Part shown: positions 1 through 6,715 of the stretch, piece by piece
How the letters are laid out: the number at the start of each line of letters is the position of its first letter
Position numbering within the stretch: position 1 is the first letter of the stretch
Notes under the pieces: generated by a model
The model's input: the letters and a program-made list of their open reading frames with translations, nothing else
What the model was told of the DNA's origin: nothing
Databases searched by the model: none
Made by a program: the position numbers and the translations under genes
Source of the DNA: JAGPFW01 sp964535155
Lineage (GTDB): Bacteria; Patescibacteriota; WWE3; UBA101185; UBA10185
Direction of reading: 5' to 3'
Assembly: GCA_964535155.1 (NCBI GenBank)
Contig: CAZHSR010000029.1
Location: forward strand, 1 to 11,247
DNA: 11,247 bases

Positions 1-12
1 CTCAAAATATTG

Positions 13-18
13 TATCAT
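13..18 (+). promoter_or_regulatory. Possible -10 element of dgkA
   Basis: TATCAT matches the TATAAT consensus at five of six positions and ends six bases before ATG 25, so transcription would begin on the A of the start codon. The -35 region would lie outside the window. This is a weak call on its own. It is listed because the same geometry recurs before rsmI, rpmG and leuS. Confidence 0.25.
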
Positions 19-24
19 GATTCC

Positions 25-480
25 ATGATAGATTTGCTCCAAAAAGACGACTTGGACAAGGAAGTTAGAAAAGACCTTAATCTAATAGGTCTTAAGATTC
101 ATAATTTGCTTAAGTCACGGCACCCCATCCGAAGAGTGGACAGCTTTAAATATGCTTTTAAAGGGGTTTTCCATGCTCTTTCTAATGAACCAAACTTTAG
201 AATCCAAATTTTAATAGTTTTAGTAACCGTTATTTTGGGGGCTTATTTTGGCATCAACACCACCGAATGGGGTTTGCTCATAATTGCAGCAGGTCTCCTA
301 CTTTCTGCTGAGATGATAAATACTGTAGTTGAGGAAATTATGGATTATCTAATACCTGAAGAAAGCCCTGTTGTAGCCATTATAAAGGATCTTTCGGCTG
401 GGTTTGTGCTAACAATGGCTTTTACAAATTTGGTAATACTGTTCTTAGTATTTTTTAAGCATTTTATTCTTTTACTTTAG
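25..480 (+). CDS. dgkA: Diacylglycerol kinase / undecaprenol kinase family membrane protein (DgkA-like)
   Basis: Small integral-membrane lipid kinase expected to phosphorylate diacylglycerol or undecaprenol with ATP, feeding the lipid-carrier pool for cell-envelope synthesis. Counting residues from an upstream TTG at base 10, the family core runs from about residue 45 to 156. It opens with an amphipathic segment (SFKYAFKGVFHAL) followed by three hydrophobic segments (about 66-83, 87-103, 127-150). All the catalytic residues of the E. coli enzyme are present at identical spacing: E101, N104, T105, E108, D112, K126 and D127 match E69, N72, S73, E76, D80, K94 and D95. About 40 charged N-terminal residues precede the core and are unusual for the family. 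The frame is open to the left edge, so the true start may lie outside the window. I chose ATG 25 because a -10-like TATCAT sits exactly where it would start transcription on that ATG. The stop lies one base from the stop of the convergent glycosyltransferase gene. Family is very sure; lipid substrate and start are not. Confidence 0.9.
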   Translation: MIDLLQKDDLDKEVRKDLNLIGLKIHNLLKSRHPIRRVDSFKYAFKGVFHALSNEPNFRIQILIVLVTVILGAYFGINTTEWGLLIIAAGLLLSAEMINTVVEEIMDYLIPEESPVVAIIKDLSAGFVLTMAFTNLVILFLVFFKHFILLL

Positions 481-481
481 C

Positions 482-2050
482 CTAAAAGCCCTGATTTTTG
501 ATAGCTTTTAAATCACCTTGAGGCGTGTAATATATTTCCACAATAGGATCTCCATCTTTGAAAAAGGTAGTAATAGGCGAGTAATTTTTCATCCAATATT
601 TGGCTTTTTCGTTTGTGACTTCACCAATAAAACTTTGCGGATTCTTTATATAAATATAATGACCCGCATCATCCGTGCTTTTTTTAAGTTTTATGTGAAA
701 TCTAGAAATGCTATCTTTTTCATTTGTGGAATAGAAGCCATTATTTTCTGCACCCATTACGATATTGCCAATCTCTTCCCAGTTTCTATAATAAGGAAAT
801 CCAAACATGCTTAGATGAAAAATTGGTGTAGGTCTTGAAAATGTCCAGAGTAAAAACTTTTCGTTTTCCCAAGGATATTCCTTTTGATGGTCTACAAAAA
901 TTTGATTTGATTGTGCAAAAATAAAAGTGAAAATGACAAAAATTCCTGACCAAAAGAGGAATTTTGCAAACGCAATTTTTCCAAGAAGTCTTGATACAAG
1001 CAAGCTAATTAAGTTAATTCCAAACGAAAGTCCTATAAATGCGGGTATCAAGTAAGTGTAAATGTGAGTCCCTGGGATGCTAACAAGTCCTTCCAAAAAG
1101 GCAAAAGGAATTGCAAACCAGATTAAAAGTGTTGTATAAAGTAAAGCTTCTTCAAGATTTTTTTGCTTAAAAGCTTTGTAACATTTGGCTAAAATATTTA
1201 AAATTCCCAAACCTCCAAGAATTGTATAAATATGAATTACATAAATCGGTTGATATATGGTGAAAAGATAAATTGAGCTTGAAATTTTATCTTCAACTCC
1301 TTCGATTCGACCTTGCCAATAATCCAAAGTCTTTTTTGAAAGTTCTAGAACAAAGGGAATGTAAAAGGAAAGAAGTGTTATTACAAAAATTAGTGATGGT
1401 AAGAAAAAGGCTTTGAAAAGTTTTTTAAAATTTAAGGCCTCATACTTTTTGGCCCACAAATAAACCAGATATAGAACAAATGGGAATATAAAAACCCCGT
1501 CATAATGGGAAAGGATGGAAAGAGCCCAAGAAATAAAACCTAGATATAGACCTTTTGTTTTCCAAGATTCCTCCGTTGTAGCCAAACTAAAGAAATACAA
1601 AGCCAAAACCATGAAGAGAATTACAAAAGATTGATACTGGACAAGCCTAGAAAAAGCTATAAAAAAACCATTTGTGGCAAGGAAAAATGACGCAAAAAAA
1701 GCTAATTTTTTGGACTTTAAATGAATCACAAGCAATTTAAAAAAGAAAAATACTGCCAAAGCTCCAGCAATAGCAAAAGGTAGTCGCATTATTAGACGGT
1801 TTGAGTAATCTGGAGTTATAAATCCTAGCAAATATGTCACCAAAAACTGAACTGGACCCTTTCTTTGAGTTAGCAAGAAATTCCAAATAGACTGCCCCTC
1901 ATCTGGAATTAACAGGGCTTTAATTTCATCTCCTTGGAAGTCTGAATAACCCAAATTAGCAAACCTTAACCAAAGGGTTAAAGCCATTAGTACAACCAAT
2001 TCCCAATCCATTTTTACTGCAGAAAATAAGTTTTTGAGTTTATTTAACAT
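482..2050 (-). CDS. Family 39-type (ArnT/PMT-like) GT-C membrane glycosyltransferase
   Basis: Predicted to move a sugar from a polyprenyl-phosphate donor to an acceptor on the outer face of the cytoplasmic membrane. The 522-residue protein starts with a membrane segment (about 17-31) and then the first external loop with the GT-C acidic pair D41-E42 in the family context (LRFANLGYSDFQGDE); this is the usual catalytic site of PMT/ArnT-type enzymes. GPVQF (65-69) and an R-L-P at 89-91 follow, as is normal for these proteins. About ten further hydrophobic segments run to about residue 375. Residues about 385-522 form a hydrophilic C-terminal domain, probably extracytoplasmic, that I do not recognise. 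The start codon overlaps the 3' end of helD by 11 bases. No Shine-Dalgarno is visible, so translation probably depends on coupling. It is the last gene of the rsmI-helD operon. Sugar and acceptor cannot be told from sequence. Confidence 0.85.
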   Translation of the reverse strand: MLNKLKNLFSAVKMDWELVVLMALTLWLRFANLGYSDFQGDEIKALLIPDEGQSIWNFLLTQRKGPVQFLVTYLLGFITPDYSNRLIMRLPFAIAGALAVFFFFKLLVIHLKSKKLAFFASFFLATNGFFIAFSRLVQYQSFVILFMVLALYFFSLATTEESWKTKGLYLGFISWALSILSHYDGVFIFPFVLYLVYLWAKKYEALNFKKLFKAFFLPSLIFVITLLSFYIPFVLELSKKTLDYWQGRIEGVEDKISSSIYLFTIYQPIYVIHIYTILGGLGILNILAKCYKAFKQKNLEEALLYTTLLIWFAIPFAFLEGLVSIPGTHIYTYLIPAFIGLSFGINLISLLVSRLLGKIAFAKFLFWSGIFVIFTFIFAQSNQIFVDHQKEYPWENEKFLLWTFSRPTPIFHLSMFGFPYYRNWEEIGNIVMGAENNGFYSTNEKDSISRFHIKLKKSTDDAGHYIYIKNPQSFIGEVTNEKAKYWMKNYSPITTFFKDGDPIVEIYYTPQGDLKAIKNQGF

Positions 2051-4094
2051 AATAAATGTTTAATTTGTCCATGGCTCTTGTTACGCCAACAAATGATTTT
2101 TTGGCCTCTTCATAAGAGCCGTTTTTCAATGGGTTTCTATTAACTATATAAACTTTACCAAATTCTAAACCCTTGCAGTTCTCAAATTTTGTTAAATAAA
2201 TGGCTTTTGGCTTGTAGTCAATGCGTTTGTCGGAGTCCAAAATCATTTTTCGTTCCGCTTCAATATCCAATTTTTTCATAATTTTTTTCATTTCCTCAAA
2301 AGATTCTTGATCATAAGTAATTATTCCAATGCTTTTTCCAAATTCCTTTGCATCAGTTTCTATGTCAGTTTTTATTTGAGCAAACATCTCATCCGATGAG
2401 ATGTGCCCTGTAAAGACAGGCTCTTCTCCTTTTCTGTTGATAGATTTTGGTAAATATTTATCTGTAAAAGGAGACAAAATCTTGTTGGCCAAAGCAATAA
2501 TTGGGGCTGTGCTTCTATAGTTAGTATCTAGGGAAAAGTGCTTAATATTAGGATTTCCAAAAACTTTTTCCAAATCCTCCCATGAAGAGATTCCCGAATG
2601 AACATAACCTTGGTTTAAATCTCCCAAGATACAAAAGCGATTATGCAAGACAAAAGAGTTTAAAACAGCGTATTCCAAAGGGCTAAAATCCTGACCTTCA
2701 TCAACTACGCAATATTGATATTTTAAGGTTTTGTCTTTATTAAAGCCAATTATTTGGGTGTGCAAGAAAACATAAGCCAAGGCACTTGCATAGTCCAATT
2801 TTCCTTTTGTTGCAATTCCCAAAGTTTTAACAGCTAAATCAAGGTCTTTATTTTTCATTTCGTTTTGAATTTTCCCAAGCTGAGAAATAATTTTACCCAA
2901 AGTATCCGCGTTCATTTTGTAGAGCCAAGCTCTCATCGATTTGGGATTTTCCTTTAACCTTGTAACCGAAGTATCCAGTTCCTCTTCCAGATCTTCCCTA
3001 ACAGAAGCCACATTCTCATAAGGCGTCTGCTCTTCGTCATATTTATAACCACCAAAAGACTCAAAATCCTGCTTTTCAAAAATGACTCTTAATCTTTCCT
3101 TGGTATTATCAGAAATTTCCTTAACCTGCTCTTGCAAGGAGTTTAAAAATTCAAATCCTAAAAGTTCGTCTTTACTTTCCAAATCAAAATCCAAAACAAC
3201 CTTCATTTCTTCCCTAAATATCAAGTTATAAACCAAGTCCCCCAAAGTCTTGTAATTTATATCAAAAATTCCTAGTTTTGGAAAAAGCGTGGAAAGATAG
3301 CTAATTAAAATTTGACTTTTTCCCACCAAAATAGACCTTTCTGGCGTTATATATTTTGGAAAATTAAAGAAAATGTGTGAAAGTTTATGAATTGCAACCG
3401 TACTCTTTCCGCTTCCAACACAACCTTGGACAACTACGGGGGTTCTGGGATCTTCCTCAATAATGTCCAGTTGTCCAGCTTGAATTGTCTCAACAATATC
3501 TTCAAGCACTCCACCAGTTCTGGTTTCAATTTTTTCGGCAATTATTTCACTTTCATCCAATTGAATATCGTTATTAAAGTATTTGTGCAGCTTTCCATCC
3601 GAAATGTCAAAAGTCCTTTTTAAAACTAAATCTCTTACTTTTTCGCCTTCTGGAGTTGTATAAATAACATTTCTTTGAGGAAATCTATATCTATAATAAA
3701 TGGAAGCAATTTTGGTTCTCCAATCTGTGATTACCGGTTGTTTGTCATGCGTAAAGCCAAATTTTCCTATGTAAATTTTACCTTCTTCATCGGATTCTGC
3801 TCTATCTAGATCAATTCTGGCAAAATATGGCTCCTTTATTGAAGATTCCATTTCTTCCAAACGAGAATATCGATCTTTTAAATTAAAGGATTCGTATTTT
3901 TCATTGATTTGCTCAAGAAACATGAAGAAATCTAAAGCATTGGATTCAGCGGCACCTCGCAAGTCTTCCAATTTTCCAACTGTTTCTTTTCCAAGCGAAT
4001 TAAGGCTGTTTTCAAGTACTTCCTTGGATTCTTTAACAAGACTTAAAATGCCTGCTAAATGCTGTCTTTCTTGATTTAATATTTCATCATTCAT
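2040..4094 (-). CDS. helD: HelD-like superfamily 1 helicase / RNA polymerase recycling ATPase
   Basis: UvrD/Rep-fold ATPase of the HelD (helicase IV) family. Characterised HelD proteins insert arms into the RNA polymerase channels and use ATP to strip stalled polymerase from DNA. The 684 residues start with a charged, probably coiled-coil arm (1-85), then the HelD-typical stretch PYFARID (89-95), YIG (108-110) and ITDWRTKIASIYY (122-134). Helicase motifs follow in order: Q-rich lead-in 205-208, Walker A QGCVGSGKST (223-232, K230), DEGQD (465-469), GDLNQ (491-495), TNYRS (524-528), CKGLEF (640-645) and VGVTRA (669-674). All catalytic residues appear intact. The region between the ATPase halves (about 295-450) is the HelD-specific insertion. 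The ATG overlaps the rsmI stop as ATGA, with a strong GGAGG ten bases upstream. It could act as a DNA repair helicase instead, but the N-terminal signature favours HelD. Confidence 0.88.
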   Translation of the reverse strand: MNDEILNQERQHLAGILSLVKESKEVLENSLNSLGKETVGKLEDLRGAAESNALDFFMFLEQINEKYESFNLKDRYSRLEEMESSIKEPYFARIDLDRAESDEEGKIYIGKFGFTHDKQPVITDWRTKIASIYYRYRFPQRNVIYTTPEGEKVRDLVLKRTFDISDGKLHKYFNNDIQLDESEIIAEKIETRTGGVLEDIVETIQAGQLDIIEEDPRTPVVVQGCVGSGKSTVAIHKLSHIFFNFPKYITPERSILVGKSQILISYLSTLFPKLGIFDINYKTLGDLVYNLIFREEMKVVLDFDLESKDELLGFEFLNSLQEQVKEISDNTKERLRVIFEKQDFESFGGYKYDEEQTPYENVASVREDLEEELDTSVTRLKENPKSMRAWLYKMNADTLGKIISQLGKIQNEMKNKDLDLAVKTLGIATKGKLDYASALAYVFLHTQIIGFNKDKTLKYQYCVVDEGQDFSPLEYAVLNSFVLHNRFCILGDLNQGYVHSGISSWEDLEKVFGNPNIKHFSLDTNYRSTAPIIALANKILSPFTDKYLPKSINRKGEEPVFTGHISSDEMFAQIKTDIETDAKEFGKSIGIITYDQESFEEMKKIMKKLDIEAERKMILDSDKRIDYKPKAIYLTKFENCKGLEFGKVYIVNRNPLKNGSYEEAKKSFVGVTRAMDKLNIYYVK

Positions 4095-4786
4095 ATTTTA
4101 TTTTCCTCCCAGTCAAAATCCTCTTTTGCAACCAAAATCACATATTCCCCTTTTTCCTTTGGCTCATTTCCTTTTTCCAAGAAATGCTCAACTGGAGCCG
4201 TTTCCACAAATTCAAACTTTTTTGTTAAATCCTTGGCAACACAAACCACCCTATTTCCCAAATTTTTGTGAATTTCTTCCAATAATTTGCGGATTCTAAA
4301 AGGAGATTCGTATATTGCCAAAGTTGTAGGCAAACTTCCAAATTCTAATAAAATTTTGGCCATTTGTGAAGACTTTTTTGGCAGGAATCCTAGAAAAGTA
4401 AAATTGTCAGTTGGCAGACCTGAAATTGAAAGAGCTGCCGTCACAGCCGAAGGGCCTGGCACCGCAGAAATTGAGATATTTGCCTGCCTAATAGCACGAA
4501 TTAGCTTAAACCCTGGGTCAGAAATAGTTGGAGTCCCATTGTCACTTACTAGGGCAATATCTTTTTCTTGTTCCAAAAGGAACTTTATATGCTCTATAAC
4601 TTTATTGTGATTTTGATCTCGATAAGAAATTTGAGGCTTCTCTATTTGGTGCTGCAAAAGGATTTTTTGTGTCTCCCTTGTGTCTTCCGAAAGGATTAAA
4701 TCCACATTTTTTAAGGTGTTTATAGCACGAATGGATATGTCATCCATATTTCCTATTGGGGTTGAAACAACAAAGAGACAAGACAT
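4091..4786 (-). CDS. rsmI: 16S rRNA (cytidine-1402 2'-O) methyltransferase
   Basis: Tetrapyrrole-methylase-fold enzyme that uses S-adenosylmethionine to methylate the ribose of C1402 in the decoding centre of 16S rRNA. Nearly every family motif is visible: TPIGN (9-13), SEDTR (33-37), SDNGTPTISDPG (81-92, usually SDAGTPGISDPG), PGPSA (110-114), SGLPTD (122-127), GFLPKK (133-138), YESPFR (159-164), KDLTKKFE (185-192, usually RELTK.hE) and KGEYVILV (212-219). At 231 residues it lacks the extra C-terminal domain of the roughly 280-residue enterobacterial enzyme, as expected for small genomes. It is first in a minus-strand operon; its TGA overlaps the helD ATG by four bases. A -10 element seven bases before its ATG predicts a leaderless transcript. 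It is divergent from the BI-1 gene. Confidence 0.96.
   Translation of the reverse strand: MSCLFVVSTPIGNMDDISIRAINTLKNVDLILSEDTRETQKILLQHQIEKPQISYRDQNHNKVIEHIKFLLEQEKDIALVSDNGTPTISDPGFKLIRAIRQANISISAVPGPSAVTAALSISGLPTDNFTFLGFLPKKSSQMAKILLEFGSLPTTLAIYESPFRIRKLLEEIHKNLGNRVVCVAKDLTKKFEFVETAPVEHFLEKGNEPKEKGEYVILVAKEDFDWEENKI
4105..4109 (-). promoter_or_regulatory. Shine-Dalgarno of helD inside rsmI
   Basis: On the minus strand GGAGG (within GGGAGGAA) ends ten bases before the helD ATG, inside the last codons of rsmI. It fixes the helD start. It also shows that internal operon genes here can use Shine-Dalgarno initiation, unlike the first genes of the transcription units. Confidence 0.75.
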
Positions 4787-4793
4787 GGAAGGA

Positions 4794-4802
4794 AGTATAA
4801 CA
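4794..4802 (-). promoter_or_regulatory. Extended -10 of the rsmI operon
   Basis: Read on the minus strand this is TG-T-TATACT, an extended -10 with five of six hexamer matches. The hexamer ends seven bases before the rsmI ATG. The -35 position 17 bases upstream (CCCACA) is poor, which an extended -10 can offset. The predicted start of transcription is base 4787 or 4786, at the start codon itself, and no Shine-Dalgarno is possible. Confidence 0.5.
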
Positions 4803-4851
4803 TTTTTTGGCTTGGTTGTGGGATGTTAGTTACAAGGCACTTCCTATAGTA

Positions 4852-4880
4852 TTGACATGCCTGTATTGAAATGCTAAAAT
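4852..4880 (+). promoter_or_regulatory. Sigma-70-type promoter of the BI-1 gene
   Basis: A perfect TTGACA (-35, 4852-4857), a 17-base spacer, and TG-C-TAAAAT (extended -10, hexamer 4875-4880). The predicted start is about 4887, giving a leader of about 45 bases before ATG 4932. This is the strongest promoter in the window. It lies divergent to the rsmI promoter within the same 145-base intergenic stretch. Confidence 0.8.
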
Positions 4881-4918
4881 CCTCACTGTTGTAAAGTTCG
4901 CACATTCAAAATCTGACT

Positions 4919-4924
4919 AGGAGG
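4919..4924 (+). promoter_or_regulatory. Shine-Dalgarno of the BI-1 gene
   Basis: AGGAGG ends seven bases before ATG 4932, ideal spacing. It decides the start: an in-frame TTG at 4926 lies only two codons upstream, almost touching the Shine-Dalgarno, and is not credible. Confidence 0.85.
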
Positions 4925-4931
4925 TTTGGCA

Positions 4932-5609
4932 ATGAAAAGCAGTGTATGGAGTCGTACTGGCAGTAATTCAATGGAGAAAGCGGTGTTCTGTCAATTGGTG
5001 GCATTTGCCACAATGGTTTCCATCGGGCTTGTTGGTTTCGGTGCAATTTTGTCCCAAGGCATGGAGCTGACCTGGCTTAATCTCCTCCTGTTTTTGGCGG
5101 GAATGTTCGGCGGGGTCATCATCTTTTCTATATCCTCGAACCCTTTCGTATCGACCTTTGGAGTCGCCCTGATGAGTATTTCTGCGGGACTACTCGTGGG
5201 GCCAATCACCGCAAGCTATGAGGTCACCACAGTGATGCAGGCAGTCATCATCACCGGAGGAATCGTCGTGGTGATGTCCAGTATCGGGATCCTTTATCCC
5301 AAGATTTTTGAAGGAATGGGTCCATATCTTCTTGCGGGATTAACGGTGCTGATATTCTCCCAATTTGCCCAGATTATTTTTCTCGCATTGGGATTTGAGC
5401 AAGCGGCAAGCATGCCAATTCTAGCCTGGATCGGCATCGGGATTTTTACTCTGTATGTCGGCTATGATTGGTCTCGCGCGCTGTCGCTTCCTCACACGGC
5501 AGACAATGCCATTGACGCGGCGGGTGCGATTACTTTGGACGCGATCAATATTTTCTTGCGGGTGCTTCAGATCCTCGGCGGTTCCTCGGGGAACAAGAAG
5601 CGCGACTAG
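4932..5609 (+). CDS. Bax inhibitor-1 / YetJ-YccA family membrane protein
   Basis: Small polytopic protein of the TMBIM/BI-1 family; the best-studied bacterial member, B. subtilis YetJ, is a pH-dependent calcium leak channel. The 225 residues carry about seven hydrophobic segments (about 18-42, 48-67, 73-92, 101-121, 131-153, 161-177, 196-215). The C-terminal family pattern is clear: LYVGYDWSRA (174-183), then NAIDAAGAITLDAINIFLRV (192-211). D179 and D203 are 24 residues apart, as are the D171 and D195 gating aspartates of YetJ. The tail ends in KKRD. It is a monocistronic unit with its own promoter, Shine-Dalgarno and terminator. GC content is near one half by eye, against about one third for every neighbour, and leucine, valine and isoleucine codons favour CTG/CTC/CTT, GTC and ATC. 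It may be acquired. Family fairly sure; transported ion unknown. Confidence 0.85.
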   Translation: MKSSVWSRTGSNSMEKAVFCQLVAFATMVSIGLVGFGAILSQGMELTWLNLLLFLAGMFGGVIIFSISSNPFVSTFGVALMSISAGLLVGPITASYEVTTVMQAVIITGGIVVVMSSIGILYPKIFEGMGPYLLAGLTVLIFSQFAQIIFLALGFEQAASMPILAWIGIGIFTLYVGYDWSRALSLPHTADNAIDAAGAITLDAINIFLRVLQILGGSSGNKKRD

Positions 5610-5621
5610 ACTAGAGTCCTC

Positions 5622-5658
5622 AAAAGGGGGTTTTACACTTGTAAAATCCCCTTTTTTT
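5622..5658 (+). terminator. Intrinsic terminator of the BI-1 gene
   Basis: An 11-base-pair stem (5626-5636 with 5641-5651) with one G-U wobble (5630/5647) encloses the four-base loop ACTT and is followed by seven Ts (5652-5658). Four As before the stem can pair with the first Ts. It begins 12 bases after the stop codon. On the opposite strand the wobble becomes an A-C mismatch and the T tract shrinks to four, so it would serve the convergent gene only weakly. Confidence 0.9.
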
Positions 5659-5685
5659 ATTCATTTTTTAGGTAATGAGATTTTT

Positions 5686-6459
5686 TTAATTACAACTGCC
5701 TCCAGTATTAGACCCAGTAGATTCCAATTCAGTAGCACACTTCTCAGGAGCTTCCACAAAAGCAGAGCAAATAGCTTCCTTTACTGCATTAGGGTTGCCA
5801 TAACTGTAGATTGAATTATCCTTTGTACCGTTTATAAAAAAGGTTGGTGAGGCTTGGGCTCCAAATTCTCCTGCGATTTTGGCTTCTGCAGACATTAATT
5901 CCAAGGTTCTTTCGGTTAGGCATGTTGAAACTAAAGCAGTGTCAATTCCCAAGGAATTTGCGCCAGCTTCCCAACAAGAGCCGTTAGAACCACAGTTTTC
6001 ATTTACATATAAAATGAAGTCCCACATTTTTGCACTGTCATATAAGTCTTGGACGCATAATTCCCTTACATTTTGATCTGTTTCTGGCTGTCCGTGTAAA
6101 GAAGAGATTGTCGTTCCGTTTACGCTGACTACATAGTTTAAATTCCATTCAACTTTGTCGCCTAATAAGTCTATGACTGGCTTAATTGTGTCTTCTGCCA
6201 AGTTACCATAGGGGCAAAAACTCATGACAAAAAGGTTTACTTTGGGTTTTTCTGATTTTTCTATAGTGGAAGAGACTTCAGCAGCGGATTTTTGAACGGC
6301 TGTTTGAGCGGTTTTCACTTCGGCGGGAGCGGTGGGTTTAAATAAGGCGTCATACCAGAATTTGGCAAAATATCCTGTGGCGCCAAGGATTAGTACTGCT
6401 AAAATTGTTACTGGAATTGTGTAATTTGGTTCTTTTTGAGCAGAATTAGAGGAAGTCAT
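5686..6459 (-). CDS. Membrane-anchored GILT/DsbA-like thioredoxin-fold protein
   Basis: Predicted thiol oxidoreductase held on the outer face of the membrane. The 257 residues comprise a short N-terminus, one membrane helix (about 14-34), an Ala/Lys/Glu-rich linker (40-72) and a thioredoxin-fold domain (74-245). The strand LFVMSF leads into the active site CPYG (C82), which has one cysteine instead of CxxC. The cis-proline is in ASPTFFING (P205). Residues 120-135 follow the spacing of the GILT signature (C-Q-H-G-x2-E-C-x2-N-x4-C): H122, G123, E126, N130 and C135 are kept, while two cysteines are replaced by S120 and T127. Further cysteines are C156, C162, C180, C231, C241 and C256, eight in all. 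The ATG overlaps the rpmG stop as TAATG, which fixes the start against an in-frame TTG at 6489. Reductase, isomerase or non-catalytic use remains open because the resolving cysteine is not obvious. Confidence 0.8.
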   Translation of the reverse strand: MTSSNSAQKEPNYTIPVTILAVLILGATGYFAKFWYDALFKPTAPAEVKTAQTAVQKSAAEVSSTIEKSEKPKVNLFVMSFCPYGNLAEDTIKPVIDLLGDKVEWNLNYVVSVNGTTISSLHGQPETDQNVRELCVQDLYDSAKMWDFILYVNENCGSNGSCWEAGANSLGIDTALVSTCLTERTLELMSAEAKIAGEFGAQASPTFFINGTKDNSIYSYGNPNAVKEAICSAFVEAPEKCATELESTGSNTGGSCN

Positions 6460-6638
6460 TATTTTAGTTTCTTTCCTTCTGAAAACCAAGAATGCCTTTT
6501 TAATAAGGGGTTAAACTTTTTAAGGCGCAATTTATCCTTTGTGGTCATTCGGTTTTTTTGAGTTACATAAGCTCTTAAACCTGTTTCTTCACATTCCATG
6601 GGGATTGTTATTCTATTTCCTTTTTTCTTACTTGCCAT
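6459..6638 (-). CDS. rpmG: 50S ribosomal protein L33
   Basis: Fifty-nine codons starting MASKKKGNRITIPMEC and containing the family core YVTQKNR (24-30), then KLRLKKFNPLLKRHSWF (36-52) and a lysine-rich end. This matches L33, a small basic protein of the large subunit near the E site. Only one cysteine (C16) is present, so it is the zinc-free (C-minus) form without the two CxxC pairs. Length is normal for the family. The gene is preceded by a near-consensus promoter that leaves at most three bases of leader, and no Shine-Dalgarno exists. Its TAA overlaps the ATG of the thioredoxin-fold gene by one base, so the two are co-transcribed and probably translationally coupled. Confidence 0.93.
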   Translation of the reverse strand: MASKKKGNRITIPMECEETGLRAYVTQKNRMTTKDKLRLKKFNPLLKRHSWFSEGKKLK

Positions 6639-6647
6639 AACTTGGAC

Positions 6648-6676
6648 ATTTTAGGATAAAAGTTGTGATATGGCAA
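6648..6676 (-). promoter_or_regulatory. Promoter of rpmG
   Basis: On the minus strand TTGCCA (-35, 6671-6676), a 17-base spacer and TAAAAT (-10, 6648-6653). The hexamer ends nine bases before the rpmG ATG, so the predicted start (about 6641) leaves zero to three untranslated bases. It stands back to back with the start region of the next plus-strand gene. Confidence 0.7.
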
Positions 6677-6702
6677 TAGGTTTAATGTTTACAGAAAAAA
6701 GG

Positions 6703-6708
6703 TAAGAT
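6703..6708 (+). promoter_or_regulatory. Possible -10 of the HExxH protein gene
   Basis: TAAGAT matches the consensus at four of six positions and ends seven bases before ATG 6716. A weak -35 (TTTAAT, 6681-6686) lies 16 bases upstream. An AAAGG at 6698-6702 is 13 bases from the ATG, too far for a good Shine-Dalgarno. The call rests mainly on sharing the geometry of the rpmG and leuS promoters. Confidence 0.3.
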
Positions 6709-6715
6709 ATTCGCA

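Noticed and set aside
472..492. CTTTAG-C-CTAAAAG at the convergent dgkA/glycosyltransferase stops as a shared terminator.
   Set aside because: The imperfect inverted repeat has no room for a loop, is AT-rich and lies inside both coding ends without a clear T tract.
4915..5614. GACTAG just before the BI-1 start codon (4915-4920) and again at its stop (5604-5609, with ACTAG repeated to 5614), as a possible insertion footprint.
   Set aside because: Six bases is too short to mean much in 11 kb, one copy overlaps the Shine-Dalgarno and the other the stop codon, and no inverted repeats or transposase accompany them.
5455..5814. A 119-codon open frame on the plus strand crossing the end of the BI-1 gene, its terminator and the end of the GILT-like gene.
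   Set aside because: It runs through a strong intrinsic terminator, overlaps two well-supported genes in other frames, and its translation shows no family features.
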